A stretch of 64,000 bases of DNA from an uncultured Celeribacter sp. (GCF_963675965.1 NZ_OY780935.1:1848501-1912500), one strand, 5' to 3'; positions 17,085 to 25,811 are shown, counted from the stretch's first letter. A program made the numbers and translations. The notes: generated from the letters alone by a model not told the origin.

Positions 17085-17813
17085 TCACAGATAACCGGCG
17101 ACAAAGCGACGACTGCTTTCGAAATGTGCGGCCAGAAGATCCGGCGCGGCGCTGTCCCGCGCAATCACTGCGTCGCGCAAGGAATTGTGCTCCGCGACGA
17201 AGTCCTCAATGTCAGAGGGCACAAAATGCGCCAACCGAAGGGCTCTGTAACGCTCGGTCTGGTCAACCATCTGTTCGATCAGGCGTTTCAGCCTTGGCGC
17301 CGGGGCCGCCGCAATCAGGCTGGTGTGAAATGCCCGGTGACGTTTTTCCCAGTCGCGCAGGGCGGCGCTGTCTTCCGGCCTGTCGGGCAAAGGCGCATTG
17401 GCAAGACGATGCGCCGCCGAAAGTATCTGCCCCTCCCAGTGATCATCACCATGCTCCATCGCCAGGACCAAAGCCTCGCGCTCAAGCGCGATGCGGATTC
17501 GGTAAATATCGTTCAAATCCTCGATATTCGGCATCGGAATGCGCACGCCGCGGTGGCTGGCGGCTTCGAGAAAGCCTTCGGCCACCAGCCGGGCCAGCGC
17601 CTCGCGAATGGGGCTGATGCCGCAGGAATAGCGGTCGATCAGCTCCCGGGTCAGCAAAGACTTTCCCGGCAGAAGCGCACCGGACAGGATGTCTTCCTTC
17701 ATCGCGGCATAGGTCGTCTCGGCCACCGTTTTACTGGCAGGACGGTCGGCGGTTTTGAAGCCGGGGGCATCGGGCGGAGTCTGAAAATTGTTCATATTTG
17801 ACATAAGCCGCAT
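17085..17813 (-). CDS. GntR-family regulator, FCD subgroup
   Basis: The protein has a GntR winged helix (about residues 30-95) with LLTRELIDRYSCGISPIREALARLVAEGFLE, then an FCD domain with RIRIALEREALVLAM and HRAFHTSLIAAAP, whose His and Asp positions suggest metal-assisted ligand binding. Starts at 17813, 17804 and 17795 are possible; 17813 is preferred for its GGAAG site, and a TTG at 17846 is less likely. It is divergent from the TRAP operon and separated by a large palindrome, so it very probably controls that operon in response to the imported substrate or a breakdown product. Confidence 0.88.
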   Translation of the reverse strand: MRLMSNMNNFQTPPDAPGFKTADRPASKTVAETTYAAMKEDILSGALLPGKSLLTRELIDRYSCGISPIREALARLVAEGFLEAASHRGVRIPMPNIEDLNDIYRIRIALEREALVLAMEHGDDHWEGQILSAAHRLANAPLPDRPEDSAALRDWEKRHRAFHTSLIAAAPAPRLKRLIEQMVDQTERYRALRLAHFVPSDIEDFVAEHNSLRDAVIARDSAAPDLLAAHFESSRRFVAGYL

Positions 17814-17847
17814 GTCTTCCGCCAAGTCAACGTTCGAATGCGTCAAC

Positions 17848-17879
17848 TATTTTCCAAAATTTATAAATATTGGAAAATA
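17848..17879. promoter_or_regulatory. 32-bp palindrome, probable GntR operator for the TRAP operon
   Basis: TATTTTCCAA (17848-17857) is perfectly complementary to TTGGAAAATA (17870-17879), and the 12-base A/T-rich centre is itself nearly symmetrical. It lies between the divergent GntR and dctP genes. A TTGACC element at 17883 may be the -35 box of dctP. Site size and position fit a dimeric regulator; binding is inferred. Confidence 0.7.
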
Positions 17880-17988
17880 TGATTGACCTGTCGTCAACAG
17901 TGCTCATAGGGTGGGCTCCATATCTCCGGGGCAAAGAACGGGATCACCCGCATCCGGGACAGTTTCTCATCTGACAAGGAGTTCCTTC

Positions 17989-18978
17989 ATGACACGCACA
18001 GCTTTCACATCGCTCCACGCCGCCGCGATGGCCGGCGCGCTTCTACTGGCCGGTCCAGCGTTCAGCGACGACCTTACCCTGCGCTTCTCTACCGCAGGTC
18101 CCGCCAGCGATTTTCTCGCAAAATCCATGGAAAGCTTTGCCGAAAAAGTCACGGAGGCGAATGTTGGCGTGACCGTCGAAGTCTACCCCGGCTCCTCGCT
18201 GGTGCGTCAGGGGGCCGAAGTGCCCGCCCTGCAGCGCGGTACGCTTGAGATGAGCACTATGTCCACTTTTGAAATCGCCGCACAGGTACCCGCAATGGGT
18301 TTCCTGAACCGTGCTTTCCTGTTCGACGATTACACCCAGATGATAGAGGTGATGGAGGGGCCCTTTGGCGACACCCTGCACGATGCCGTGGCGAAGGATA
18401 TGGATATCGAAATTCTGTCCACCGCCTATCTCGGCTCGCGCCAGCTAAACCTGCGCGATGTGCATGAGGTCGCCGGGCCCGACGATCTCGACGGGGTTCG
18501 CATGCGCATGCCGGCCTCGCCCGAATGGTTACTTCTGGGCGACAGTCTTGGTGTCTCGCCCACGCCGATGGCGATGTCCGAAACCTATGTGGCGCTGCAA
18601 ACCGGTTCCATCGACGGCCAGGAAAACCCGCTCTCGATCCTCAAAGCCGCGAAATTCGATGAGGTGACCAAACAGGTCATCATAACGAACCACCTGGTGC
18701 AACCGGTGTTCTATGCTCTCTCCAAACCCGTTTGGGACAAGATGTCCGCAGACCAACAGGACGCCGTGAAAGCCGCCGCCATTGAGGCGGCGGGCGAAAA
18801 CAACGCGGCCCGTTATGCCGATGAACAGAAGGTGGTTCAGACTTTGGCCGACGAAGGGCTGCGTGTCGATGTGGTCGACCTGACCCCATTCCATGACAAG
18901 GCCGATTCCGTCTATGCCGAAAGCGATCTGGCCGCCCAGTGGGATCATGACCTGATGCATCAGGTCATGGGCGACTGA
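17989..18978 (+). CDS. dctP: TRAP transporter substrate-binding protein, DctP type
   Basis: The 329-residue protein starts with a cleavable-looking signal (residues 1-26, cut near GPAFSDD). The mature part has the DctP fold: LRFSTAGPASDFLAKSMESFAEKV early, and later GVRMRMPASPEWLLLGDSLG and SETYVALQTGSIDGQENPLSI, the conserved ligand-binding arginine and hinge regions. It binds a carboxylate or related solute in the periplasm. AAGGAG lies seven bases before the ATG at 17989. It leads an operon with dctQ, dctM, a hydrolase and a RidA-like gene. The ligand cannot be deduced from sequence. Confidence 0.9.
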   Translation: MTRTAFTSLHAAAMAGALLLAGPAFSDDLTLRFSTAGPASDFLAKSMESFAEKVTEANVGVTVEVYPGSSLVRQGAEVPALQRGTLEMSTMSTFEIAAQVPAMGFLNRAFLFDDYTQMIEVMEGPFGDTLHDAVAKDMDIEILSTAYLGSRQLNLRDVHEVAGPDDLDGVRMRMPASPEWLLLGDSLGVSPTPMAMSETYVALQTGSIDGQENPLSILKAAKFDEVTKQVIITNHLVQPVFYALSKPVWDKMSADQQDAVKAAAIEAAGENNAARYADEQKVVQTLADEGLRVDVVDLTPFHDKADSVYAESDLAAQWDHDLMHQVMGD

Positions 18979-19003
18979 GCACATCGGCGACCGAGTATCT
19001 GAC

Positions 19004-19522
19004 ATGACCGGAATGACCCTTTTCCTGAGCCGGCTCGACAGGACCGGCCTCTGGATCGAACGTGTGGCCATCGTGCTGGCGGCCAGTGGCTTTGCCGTGG
19101 TCTGCGGCGCTTTCATCTGGACGGTGTTCTGCCGTTTTGTCCTGCACGACCCCTCGACCCGGAGCGAAGAGCTTGCCATCGTCGTCTACCTCTGGGTGGT
19201 GACGCTCGGGGCGGCTCTGGCGGTGCGGCTGAACGACCATATCGCTTTTGATCTTCTCACCACGCTCCTGCCCGCCCGGGCCGCAGCCATTCTGACCGGG
19301 CTCGGGGCGCTGGTCGCCGGGATCGTCATGCTCGCCGCCCTGCCCTATACGCTGGATTACATCGCTTTTCTCTGGCGTGAAAAAACCACGGTGCTGCGCC
19401 TGCCGCTCAACTGGCTCTATCTCTGCTTCGGCATCATGCAGGGGGCGCTCGGGCTGAAACTTCTGGTCGATGCGCTGCATCAGGCCGCGATCCTTCTGCA
19501 TCCGACGGAGACATCCTCATGA
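19004..19522 (+). CDS. dctQ: TRAP transporter small permease, DctQ type
   Basis: The 172-residue membrane protein shows four hydrophobic helices (about 20-45, 60-80, 95-120 and 135-160), the usual DctQ topology. It contains the family segment STRSEELAIVVYLWVVTLGAAL. DctQ bridges the large subunit DctM and holds the transporter together in the inner membrane. It starts 25 bases after dctP, and its last codons overlap dctM by four bases, which implies coupled translation. An in-frame ATG nine bases later is an alternative start. Confidence 0.9.
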   Translation: MTGMTLFLSRLDRTGLWIERVAIVLAASGFAVVCGAFIWTVFCRFVLHDPSTRSEELAIVVYLWVVTLGAALAVRLNDHIAFDLLTTLLPARAAAILTGLGALVAGIVMLAALPYTLDYIAFLWREKTTVLRLPLNWLYLCFGIMQGALGLKLLVDALHQAAILLHPTETSS

Positions 19523-20808
19523 GCCTCGGACTGACAGCTCTTTTGATCTCCTTTGTCGCGTTGGCACTGGCTCGCGTCCCCGTCGCCGTCACGATGTTGG
19601 CTTCGGGATTCATCTATCTGGCCGTCACCGGACAGGATCTCGGTATTGTCACCGATCAGGTGATGAATTCACTCTACGGTAGCTATGTGCTTCTGGCCGT
19701 GCCTATGTTCATTCTGGCCGCCAACATCATGATGATCAGTTCCATTGCCGACCGTTTGTTCCGTGCCGCCCATGCGCTGGTCGGAAGCCTTCCGGGTGGG
19801 CTTGGCCATGTCACGGTGATGACCTCAATGCTGTTTTCCTCTATGTCAGGCTCCGCACTCGCCGATGCCGCCGGCCCCAATCTCATCGCGCTCAAGATGA
19901 TGCGCGACGTCGGGGGTTTCCGCCCCGGGTTTGCGACAGCCCTGACCGCCGCCGCCGCCGTGATCGCACCGATCATCCCGCCCTCCGTGCCGATGATCCT
20001 CTATGCGCTGAACTCCGGCGCCTCTGTCGGGGCGCTGTTTCTGGGCGGCATCATGCCCGGTCTGATCATGGGCGTGGCGCTGATGATCGGTCTGGCCGTC
20101 ATGGCGCGCCGTCGCAACCTGCCGCGCGGTCTGCCGCTGGCCAAAGGCGAGTTGGGGGATGTGCTGATCCGCGCCATTATTCCGATGTCGATCCCCGTCG
20201 TGCTGCTTGGCGGGATCTGGAGCGGGGTGTTCACCCCGACGGAAGCCGCCGCCGTCGCCGCGGTCTATTCGCTGGCCATCGGCGTACTGATCTACCGGGC
20301 GATCACCTGGAAAAGCCTCTGGAGCGCCCTCGTGGACTCGATGCGCACCTCCTCCTCAGTGATGTTGCTGATCGCGGGCGCCTTCATCATGAATTACGCC
20401 ATCACGGCTGAACGGCTTGATCGGGTTCTGGTGGACTGGGTGCAGGGTGCGGGGCTGTCCCGCCTTGAATTTTTGTTGCTGATTAACGTCGTCTTTCTTG
20501 GTCTCGGCTGTCTGATCGACACCGGCACACTGATCCTTGTGTTCGTGCCGATGCTGTTGCCAACCGTGACGGCACTTGGCATCGACCCTGTGCATTTCGG
20601 GGTGCTGATGACGATCAACATCATGATCGGCTTGATCACGCCGCCCTTCGGCATGCTGCTGTTTACCTTGTCGAAACTCGGAAACGTGCCACTTCGCGAG
20701 GTCATCGGCGAAGTCTGGGCTTTTGTCGGCATACTCGTGCTGGTGCTCGCACTGGTGACTTATGTGCCCAGCACGGTGCTCTGGTTGCCGCATGTCTTCG
20801 GTTTCTGA
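19519..20808 (+). CDS. dctM: TRAP transporter large permease, DctM type
   Basis: The 429-residue protein has about twelve membrane helices and DctM signatures: MLFSSMSGSALADAAGPNLIALKMM near residue 110, IAPIIPPSVPMILYAL near 150, and LITPPFGMLLFTLSKL near 380. It is the ion-coupled substrate channel of the TRAP system (sodium gradient in characterised members). It overlaps dctQ by four bases and is followed by the hydrolase gene 17 bases later. All three TRAP components are present, so the transporter should be functional. Confidence 0.94.
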   Translation: MSLGLTALLISFVALALARVPVAVTMLASGFIYLAVTGQDLGIVTDQVMNSLYGSYVLLAVPMFILAANIMMISSIADRLFRAAHALVGSLPGGLGHVTVMTSMLFSSMSGSALADAAGPNLIALKMMRDVGGFRPGFATALTAAAAVIAPIIPPSVPMILYALNSGASVGALFLGGIMPGLIMGVALMIGLAVMARRRNLPRGLPLAKGELGDVLIRAIIPMSIPVVLLGGIWSGVFTPTEAAAVAAVYSLAIGVLIYRAITWKSLWSALVDSMRTSSSVMLLIAGAFIMNYAITAERLDRVLVDWVQGAGLSRLEFLLLINVVFLGLGCLIDTGTLILVFVPMLLPTVTALGIDPVHFGVLMTINIMIGLITPPFGMLLFTLSKLGNVPLREVIGEVWAFVGILVLVLALVTYVPSTVLWLPHVFGF

Positions 20809-20825
20809 ACCGGAAAGGACTGACC

Positions 20826-21689
20826 ATGATCGCACATTTCAAGCTGGCGGCACAGCCGCCACTCCCGGTCCCTGCGGCCGAAGATTATGCCCGCGCGGCG
20901 CTCAACGCCTCGCGCGGGGGCTGGCCCGGGGTTACGGAATATCGTGACATCCCTTTTGGTGCCGGCGACTGGCAGCGATTCGACCTGTTCACACCGACTG
21001 GTGGTAAAGACATGGATCTGATGATCTTCTTCCATGGTGGCGGCTGGACCAACGGTTACAAGGAATGGTGCGGTTTCATGGCTCCGGCTCTGGCCGCCCA
21101 TGGGGTGGCTCTGGCCGCACCAACCTATCGCTTGGCCCCCGGCGTGCGCTATCCGACATTCTTGGAAGACGCTCTGGACGCCATCGCCGCAATTGCCGCA
21201 CAGGCCCGGACTTATGGGGGCAATCCCCGCCGTCTGTTTCTCGCCGGACATTCCGCAGGCGGCCATGTGGCGGCTCTGGCAGGCTTGCGATCAGATCTCT
21301 GGGCCCGGCATGGCATCGCCCCGGATACAATCAAAGGCTGTCTTCCGGTCAGCGGCATTCTCGACCTGCATCACCCGAATCCGCCACAGGGCAGTCTGGA
21401 AGAGCGGGTCTACAGCGATGTTCTGGCCGATAGGCAGGACGACCATGATGCCAGCCCACTGAACTGGTTGTCGCCTCTGCGCCTGCCCCTGTTCCTAAGC
21501 TGGGGTACAAAAGACACCGAACGCGTGCAGCGCAGCAACACGGCCGCCATGGACGCCGTCAGCGGTGCCGCGCATCGCTGCTGGTTTCGCAGCTACGATC
21601 AGGACCACTTCGGCACCCATCTTATGCTGCGTGACCCGGCACACGACTGGTACCACATTTTCAACATCATGCGGAAGGATACGCTTTGA
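20826..21689 (+). CDS. Alpha/beta hydrolase, arylformamidase/esterase-like
   Basis: The 287-residue cytoplasmic protein has the oxyanion-hole motif HGGGW at residues 70-74 and a nucleophile elbow GHSAGGH with Ser143. The likely catalytic His lies in DQDHFGTHLM near 265. This combination occurs in kynurenine-formamidase-like and hormone-sensitive-lipase-like hydrolases, which cleave formamides, carbamates or esters. It has a good AAAGGA site and lies between dctM and the RidA-like gene, overlapping the latter. It probably hydrolyses the imported TRAP substrate; kynurenine itself is not indicated because no other tryptophan-degradation gene is nearby. Confidence 0.8.
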   Translation: MIAHFKLAAQPPLPVPAAEDYARAALNASRGGWPGVTEYRDIPFGAGDWQRFDLFTPTGGKDMDLMIFFHGGGWTNGYKEWCGFMAPALAAHGVALAAPTYRLAPGVRYPTFLEDALDAIAAIAAQARTYGGNPRRLFLAGHSAGGHVAALAGLRSDLWARHGIAPDTIKGCLPVSGILDLHHPNPPQGSLEERVYSDVLADRQDDHDASPLNWLSPLRLPLFLSWGTKDTERVQRSNTAAMDAVSGAAHRCWFRSYDQDHFGTHLMLRDPAHDWYHIFNIMRKDTL

Positions 21690-22066
21690 AACAGGAAATC
21701 GACGTCGGCCTGCCGACCCCCGCTCAACCTTTTGCCTGGGCAATCGGCTCGGGGGATCTTGTGTTCACCACCCACGGACCGGTGACGCCCGAAGGCGGCA
21801 TCCTTCAGGACGGGATCGAGGCGCAGGCCCATCTGACCTTTCAACATTTTCAGACCACGATCGAAGCCGCGGGTGGCACGATGGACGATTATCTGCAACT
21901 GCAGATCTTTCTGACCGATCTTGCCGATGTTGGTCCGGTGGACACGGTCTATCGACAATATTTCTCCGCGCCCTATCCGAACCGCGCCACGGTGATCGTC
22001 GCGGCTCTGGTGGCGCCGGGGATGAAGATCGAGGTGACCGGCATCGCCCAAGTCAATCGGCACTGA
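21686..22066 (+). CDS. RidA/YjgF-family enamine-imine deaminase
   Basis: The 126-residue protein is RidA-sized and has the family motifs GDLVFTTHGPVTPEGGI, EAQAHLTFQHFQTTIEAAGGT and PNRATVIVAALVAPGMKIEVTGIA. RidA proteins hydrolyse reactive enamines or imines to ketoacids and ammonia, although operon-linked members often have specialised substrates. The start is a TTG at 21686 overlapping the hydrolase stop, with GGAAGGA six bases upstream. It closes the TRAP operon, which suggests that breakdown of the imported compound yields an imine. Confidence 0.88.
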   Translation: MKQEIDVGLPTPAQPFAWAIGSGDLVFTTHGPVTPEGGILQDGIEAQAHLTFQHFQTTIEAAGGTMDDYLQLQIFLTDLADVGPVDTVYRQYFSAPYPNRATVIVAALVAPGMKIEVTGIAQVNRH

Positions 22067-22116
22067 TGGTATAGAGGTGGCTCGGTTTGTTTTAACAGTT
22101 TCGAGTCGTTACTTAA

Positions 22117-22347
22117 TGAGGTGCCCCTAGTTTCCTAGACACCTGCCTCGTTCAGTTTGCGCTGTCTTGCTTCGAAGTCAACGGGCGACAGCATCCCGTT
22201 GTTCGTGTGCTTGCGTTTCGGGTTGTAGAACAGCTCGATGTACTCAAAGATATCACGCCGAGCGTCCTCGCGGGTTCGGTAGGTCCGCCGCCTGATTTTC
22301 TCCCGTTTCAGCAGCTGAAAGAAGCTCTCGGCTACCGCATTCTGCAC
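22117..22347 (-). pseudogene. IS3-family element: OrfB C-terminal fragment with intact end
   Basis: Reading leftward from 22347, the frame gives NAVAESFFQLLKRE, containing the last catalytic Glu of the DDE triad, then RTREDARRDIFEYIELFYNPKRKH and NGMLSPVDFEARQ to a stop at 22135. This is the tail of an IS3-type transposase. The element's terminal repeat, TGAGGTGCCCCTAGTTTCC onward, is intact at 22117-22141. Everything upstream of codon NAVAE is missing, cut at about 22347 against the next fragment. Confidence 0.82.
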
Positions 22348-22352
22348 CTGTA

Positions 22353-22718
22353 AATGATCCCCGGATCATTTACTCCGCTGGCGCGGACCAGCTGGCCGAG
22401 TGGTTGGAAGATCAGCAGATGGACCATGTTCGTGGCGCTCCATACCACCCTCAGCCTCAAGGTAAAATCGAGCGATGGCACCAAACCCTCAAGAACCGCA
22501 TTCTGCTCGAGAACTAATATCTGCCGGGCGATCTCAGGCAGCAGATTGATGCCTTCGTCGATCACTACAACCATCGTCGCTATCACGAGAGCCTGCAGAA
22601 TCTTACGCCAGCAGACGTCCACTTCGGGCGCGGTCAGACCATCCTGCAACAACGAGAAAGGATCAAACGGAAGACCATCGAAACGCGACGCTTGCTTCAC
22701 CGCAAATCCGCCGCATAA
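22353..22718 (+). pseudogene. Second IS3-type transposase fragment with an internal stop
   Basis: A plus-strand frame reads AEWLEDQQMDHVRGAPYHPQ, then GKIERWHQTLKNRILLEN, a TAA stop at 22515, then LPGDLRQQIDAFVDHYNHRRYHESL and TPADVHFGR, ending at 22718. This is the C-terminal third of a different IS3-type OrfB. Both truncation and the in-frame stop make it inactive. It abuts the opposite-oriented fragment at 22347, so one element probably inserted into or recombined with the other. Bases 22719-22919 look like its non-coding end; no gene was seen there. Confidence 0.82.
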
Positions 22719-22919
22719 ATAGACCAATCAGATGCGCCAGACCCTCTCTTAGTTCAGCCAGCAATCTGTCCCAAAAACTCTGACGACGGACACAAGCCAC
22801 CGTCGACCTAATAAAGCCTGCCAAACACCGGCCGCAAATTGTGCATTGCTGTCGTTCATCCAGACCGCAGCGAAGGTCCGCTTCCCGCCCACACTTACAA
22901 AAAAGCTTCATAAGAAATC

Positions 22920-23037
22920 GAGCTTATAAGATGCTCGAACCCCGAAATCATCTGACGAGAAAAGGTGCCTATTTTATGAGCCAGAGGCAGAACTATGGGG
23001 GGCAAAGTGGCAAAACTATGGGGCGTACCCCAGTTTT
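22920..23037 (+). repeat. Long direct repeat, copy B, beside tRNA-Pro
   Basis: This is the same 118-base insertion-element terminus as at 16180-16296, in the same orientation. It ends five bases before the encoded CCA end of tRNA-Pro. The two copies enclose 6.6 kb holding the GntR/TRAP/hydrolase/RidA module and transposase debris. Confidence 0.75.
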
Positions 23038-23041
23038 AAAT

Positions 23042-23118
23042 TGGTCGGAGCGAGAGGATTCGAACCTCCGGCCCCTGCCTCCCGAAGACAGTGCTCTACC
23101 AGGCTGAGCTACGCTCCG
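23042..23118 (-). tRNA. tRNA-Pro, anticodon CGG
   Basis: The reverse complement folds as a complete cloverleaf. The acceptor stem CGGAGCG pairs with CGCTCCG, followed by A73 and an encoded CCA; the D-arm is GCTC...GAGC. The anticodon stem CTGTC/GGCAG has loop TTCGGGA, giving anticodon CGG. The T-loop is TTCGAAT. The 3' end faces the insertion-element repeat, five bases away, a common location for integration scars. Confidence 0.96.
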
Positions 23119-23167
23119 ACCGTGGATCGCGGAATATAGGGCCGTGCGGGGATTTGCAAGAGCCAAA

Positions 23168-24115
23168 TTACGGAAGTTTTCCACGCCGCAGAAACGGTGA
23201 AATCCGGAACGACATCGCCGAGGAGGCCCGTGACCGTGTACGCAGCACCGGGGTGTTTTCCGAATGGCCGCCGCGGGCTTCGCGGAACACGATATAGAGG
23301 CCCGACAGGATGATGATCCCCGCCCCCACGACAGTGGCCATATCGACCGTTTCCCCAAAGAACAGATAGCCGAAAAGCGTGGCCCAGATGATCTGCGAAT
23401 ACTGCATGGGCGCGACGATGGCGGCCTCGGACGCGCGATAGGCCAGAATCAGCACCACACCGCCCGAGAAGCCCAGAAGCGCAATCAGCCCCACGCCCCC
23501 CAGATCCACCAGAGGCAGTGGCTTGTAGACGAGCGTCATCAGCGCCCCCATCACAAAGAAATTGGCCACCAGCGGGTACAGCATCAGAACCGCCGTGCGT
23601 TCGTCGCGTCCGACCTTGCGCACCACGATGGAAGCAAAAGCCCCAAAGCCCGCGCAAGACAGCGCCGCAAGATGGCCGAGGCTGTAATCGACATCCCCCC
23701 ACGGCCGCAGCACCACAATCACGCCGATCAGCCCGACAATCACGGCCGCCCAGCGGTGGAGCCCAACATTTTCACCCAGAACCGGGATCGACAGCACGGT
23801 GATCACCAGCGGCGTGGCAAAGATCAGCGCATAGACCTGCGCCAGCGGCAGGGTGGAAAAGGCATAGAAGGCGGCCATGGTGTTGATCATTGCGGCCAGC
23901 GTGCGAAACAGGGTCCACCACGGATGCACCGGGCGCAAATGCCCCGGTGACCGGTCGCGGATCAGCATGAACATCACCAGAGGGAAAGAGAACAGCGTCG
24001 AAAAAAAGATGATCTGAAAGGGCGCATAGGACCCGCCCAGAAATTTGATCACCACATCGTGGGTCGAAAAAATCGCGAAGGCGAAGAGGGCGTAGAAGGC
24101 GCCGGTGATATTCAT
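23168..24115 (-). CDS. EamA/DMT-family transporter
   Basis: The 315-residue inner-membrane protein has ten predicted helices in two EamA halves (about 5-140 and 150-285), with loops such as RALAAMINTMAAFYAFSTLPLAQVYALIFATPL and the second-half SEAAIVAPMQYSQIIWATLFGYLFFGE. DMT transporters export or import amino acids and other metabolites; the substrate is not readable. It is monocistronic, between tRNA-Pro and a divergent small gene. The C-terminal tail after about 285 is hydrophilic and basic. Confidence 0.88.
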   Translation of the reverse strand: MNITGAFYALFAFAIFSTHDVVIKFLGGSYAPFQIIFFSTLFSFPLVMFMLIRDRSPGHLRPVHPWWTLFRTLAAMINTMAAFYAFSTLPLAQVYALIFATPLVITVLSIPVLGENVGLHRWAAVIVGLIGVIVVLRPWGDVDYSLGHLAALSCAGFGAFASIVVRKVGRDERTAVLMLYPLVANFFVMGALMTLVYKPLPLVDLGGVGLIALLGFSGGVVLILAYRASEAAIVAPMQYSQIIWATLFGYLFFGETVDMATVVGAGIIILSGLYIVFREARGGHSENTPVLRTRSRASSAMSFRISPFLRRGKLP

Positions 24116-24239
24116 GATCGTTTCGCTTCCTGCTGTCTGCGTCGCCCTCGGAGAAAGGGTTGCGATGAGTTAACGTTCTCTCGCTGTCATGCGCAAACAT
24201 TCTCTTGTCAGTGCAACGCCTCACCCCCACATGTGTTCC

Positions 24240-24554
24240 ATGTACCGCAATCATAAATCCGCCACCTGCTGCTATTGCGGCACGAAATCCGTACTGTCCT
24301 TTGGTGCCAGCACACGTCACGAGCTGAAATGTGCGACCTGCGGCGCGCCTTTGTCCCGGATGAAATCCCTGCGCGACCCGCAAGACGGTGCCCCACATCG
24401 CCCGCGCCCAGAGACACGGAGTCCCGTGACACGGCACGCGGTCGCAGAGCCTCAGCCCCGCGCATCGAAGAAGAAAAAGAAACAGAAGAAACGCAAATCC
24501 GTGGCTTACCAGCTGCTCGACGCCGCCGAGGATCTTTGGGATCTGTTTGACTGA
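24240..24554 (+). CDS. Small zinc-ribbon protein with a lysine-rich tail
   Basis: The 104-residue protein has paired cysteine knuckles, CCYCG near residue 9 and CATCG near 30, forming a probable zinc ribbon. A disordered region follows, then a lysine block (SKKKKKQKKRKS) and an amphipathic tail AEDLWDLFD. The ATG at 24240 is preferred; in-frame ATGs at 24189 and 24231 would only add residues before the ribbon. The charge pattern suggests nucleic-acid contact, but no named family was recognised. Confidence 0.65.
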   Translation: MYRNHKSATCCYCGTKSVLSFGASTRHELKCATCGAPLSRMKSLRDPQDGAPHRPRPETRSPVTRHAVAEPQPRASKKKKKQKKRKSVAYQLLDAAEDLWDLFD

Positions 24555-24600
24555 GCCACCGACCGCCCGGCGCAGTCAGGCTGTCGGCGTATAGATGTAG

Positions 24601-24623
24601 AAAAGGGCGCCACGGGCGCGCCC
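24601..24623 (-). terminator. Terminator downstream of leuB
   Basis: Read on the minus strand, GGGCGC pairs with GCGCCC across a short loop and is followed by TTTTC. It lies 26 bases after the leuB stop codon. Confidence 0.7.
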
Positions 24624-24648
24624 CAAATCAGCTCTGTCTGATGTGACC

Positions 24649-25752
24649 TCAGAGCGAGGTGCCCAGGGCCTCGACGATCTTGTCGCCCATTTCCGAGGTG
24701 GACACCGGCATCACGCCGTCTTCGCCCAGCAGATCCGCGGTGCGTACACCATCGGCCAAAACCTTTTCAATCGCCTGCTCCAGACGGGTCGCCTCCGCGC
24801 CTTCGTCAAAGGAATATCGCAGCGCCATCGCGAAGGACAAAATGCAGGCAATCGGGTTTGCCTTGCCCTGGCCTGCGATGTCTGGCGCAGAACCGTGCAC
24901 CGGTTCATACATGGCTTTCGGGCGCCCATTGGCCATCGGAAACCCGAGAGAGGCCGAGGGCAGCATGCCCAGCGAGCCGGTCAACATGGCCGCGCAGTCG
25001 GACAGGATGTCGCCGAACAGGTTGTCGGTCACGATGACGTCAAACTGTTTGGGCGCCCGCACCAGCTGCATCGCGCCGTTGTCAGCATACATGTGGCTGA
25101 CAGAAACTTCGGGATAATCGGCGGCAACCTCATTCACCACATCGCGCCACAGAATGCCCGACTCCATGACGTTGGCCTTTTCCATCGAACACAGCTTCTT
25201 GCCGCGCTTCATCGCCAGTTCAAAGGCGGAGCGGGCCACACGTTCGATTTCGGATTCGGTGTAGCGCTGGGTATTGATGCCGACACGTTCGTTGTTTTCG
25301 GTGATGATGCCACGCGGCTCACCGAAATAGATGCCCGAGGTCAGTTCGCGTACGATCATGATATCGAGACCCGCCACGACATCGGTTTTCAGCGACGAGA
25401 AATCCGCCAGCGCGTCAAAGCATTGTGCCGGGCGCAGGTTGGCAAACAGATCCATTTCCTTGCGCAGGCGCAACAGACCGCGTTCCGGTTTGACCGAGAA
25501 ATCAAGATTGTCGTATTTCGGACCGCCCACGGCGCCGAGCAGAACGGCGTCCACTTCCTGCGCTTTCGCCATGGTTTCGTCAGCCAGCGGCACACCGTGC
25601 TTGTCATAGGCGGCCCCGCCGACCAGATCGGTTGTGACATCGAATTTGAGGCCGCGCTTGTCACCGTACCAATCGATGATCTTGACGACTTCGGTCATCA
25701 CTTCAGGGCCAATACCATCACCGGGAAGAATGAGAAGAGAGGGCGTGCTCAT
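24649..25752 (-). CDS. leuB: 3-Isopropylmalate dehydrogenase
   Basis: The 367-residue enzyme begins [16 protein letters not shown] and carries the family's substrate-binding and metal residues in [40 protein letters not shown] and [14 protein letters not shown]. It oxidatively decarboxylates 3-isopropylmalate to 4-methyl-2-oxopentanoate with NAD, the third step of leucine synthesis, in the cytoplasm. Length is normal. It is on the same strand as leuC and leuD, but 4.4 kb of other genes separate them, unlike the compact leuCD-leuB cluster common in relatives. Confidence 0.97.
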   Translation of the reverse strand: MSTPSLLILPGDGIGPEVMTEVVKIIDWYGDKRGLKFDVTTDLVGGAAYDKHGVPLADETMAKAQEVDAVLLGAVGGPKYDNLDFSVKPERGLLRLRKEMDLFANLRPAQCFDALADFSSLKTDVVAGLDIMIVRELTSGIYFGEPRGIITENNERVGINTQRYTESEIERVARSAFELAMKRGKKLCSMEKANVMESGILWRDVVNEVAADYPEVSVSHMYADNGAMQLVRAPKQFDVIVTDNLFGDILSDCAAMLTGSLGMLPSASLGFPMANGRPKAMYEPVHGSAPDIAGQGKANPIACILSFAMALRYSFDEGAEATRLEQAIEKVLADGVRTADLLGEDGVMPVSTSEMGDKIVEALGTSL

Positions 25753-25811
25753 ATCGCGTCATATCCTTATTTTACAGGGTTGGCCCGGCGTAGCTGACGG
25801 GCGCTCCCACG

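Noticed and set aside
20356..20835. A 159-codon minus-strand frame over dctM
   Set aside because: It is antisense to conserved TRAP permease sequence and histidine/glutamine-rich in the way shadow frames of membrane genes are.
22663..22911. A minus-strand frame with several cysteines resembling a zinc finger
   Set aside because: It lies in insertion-element debris antisense to a transposase tail, with no conserved spacing beyond chance.
16180..23037. CRISPR array suggested by repeated short GGCARAACTATGGGG units
   Set aside because: The units occur only in pairs within two insertion-element ends, are not regularly spaced, and no cas genes are present.
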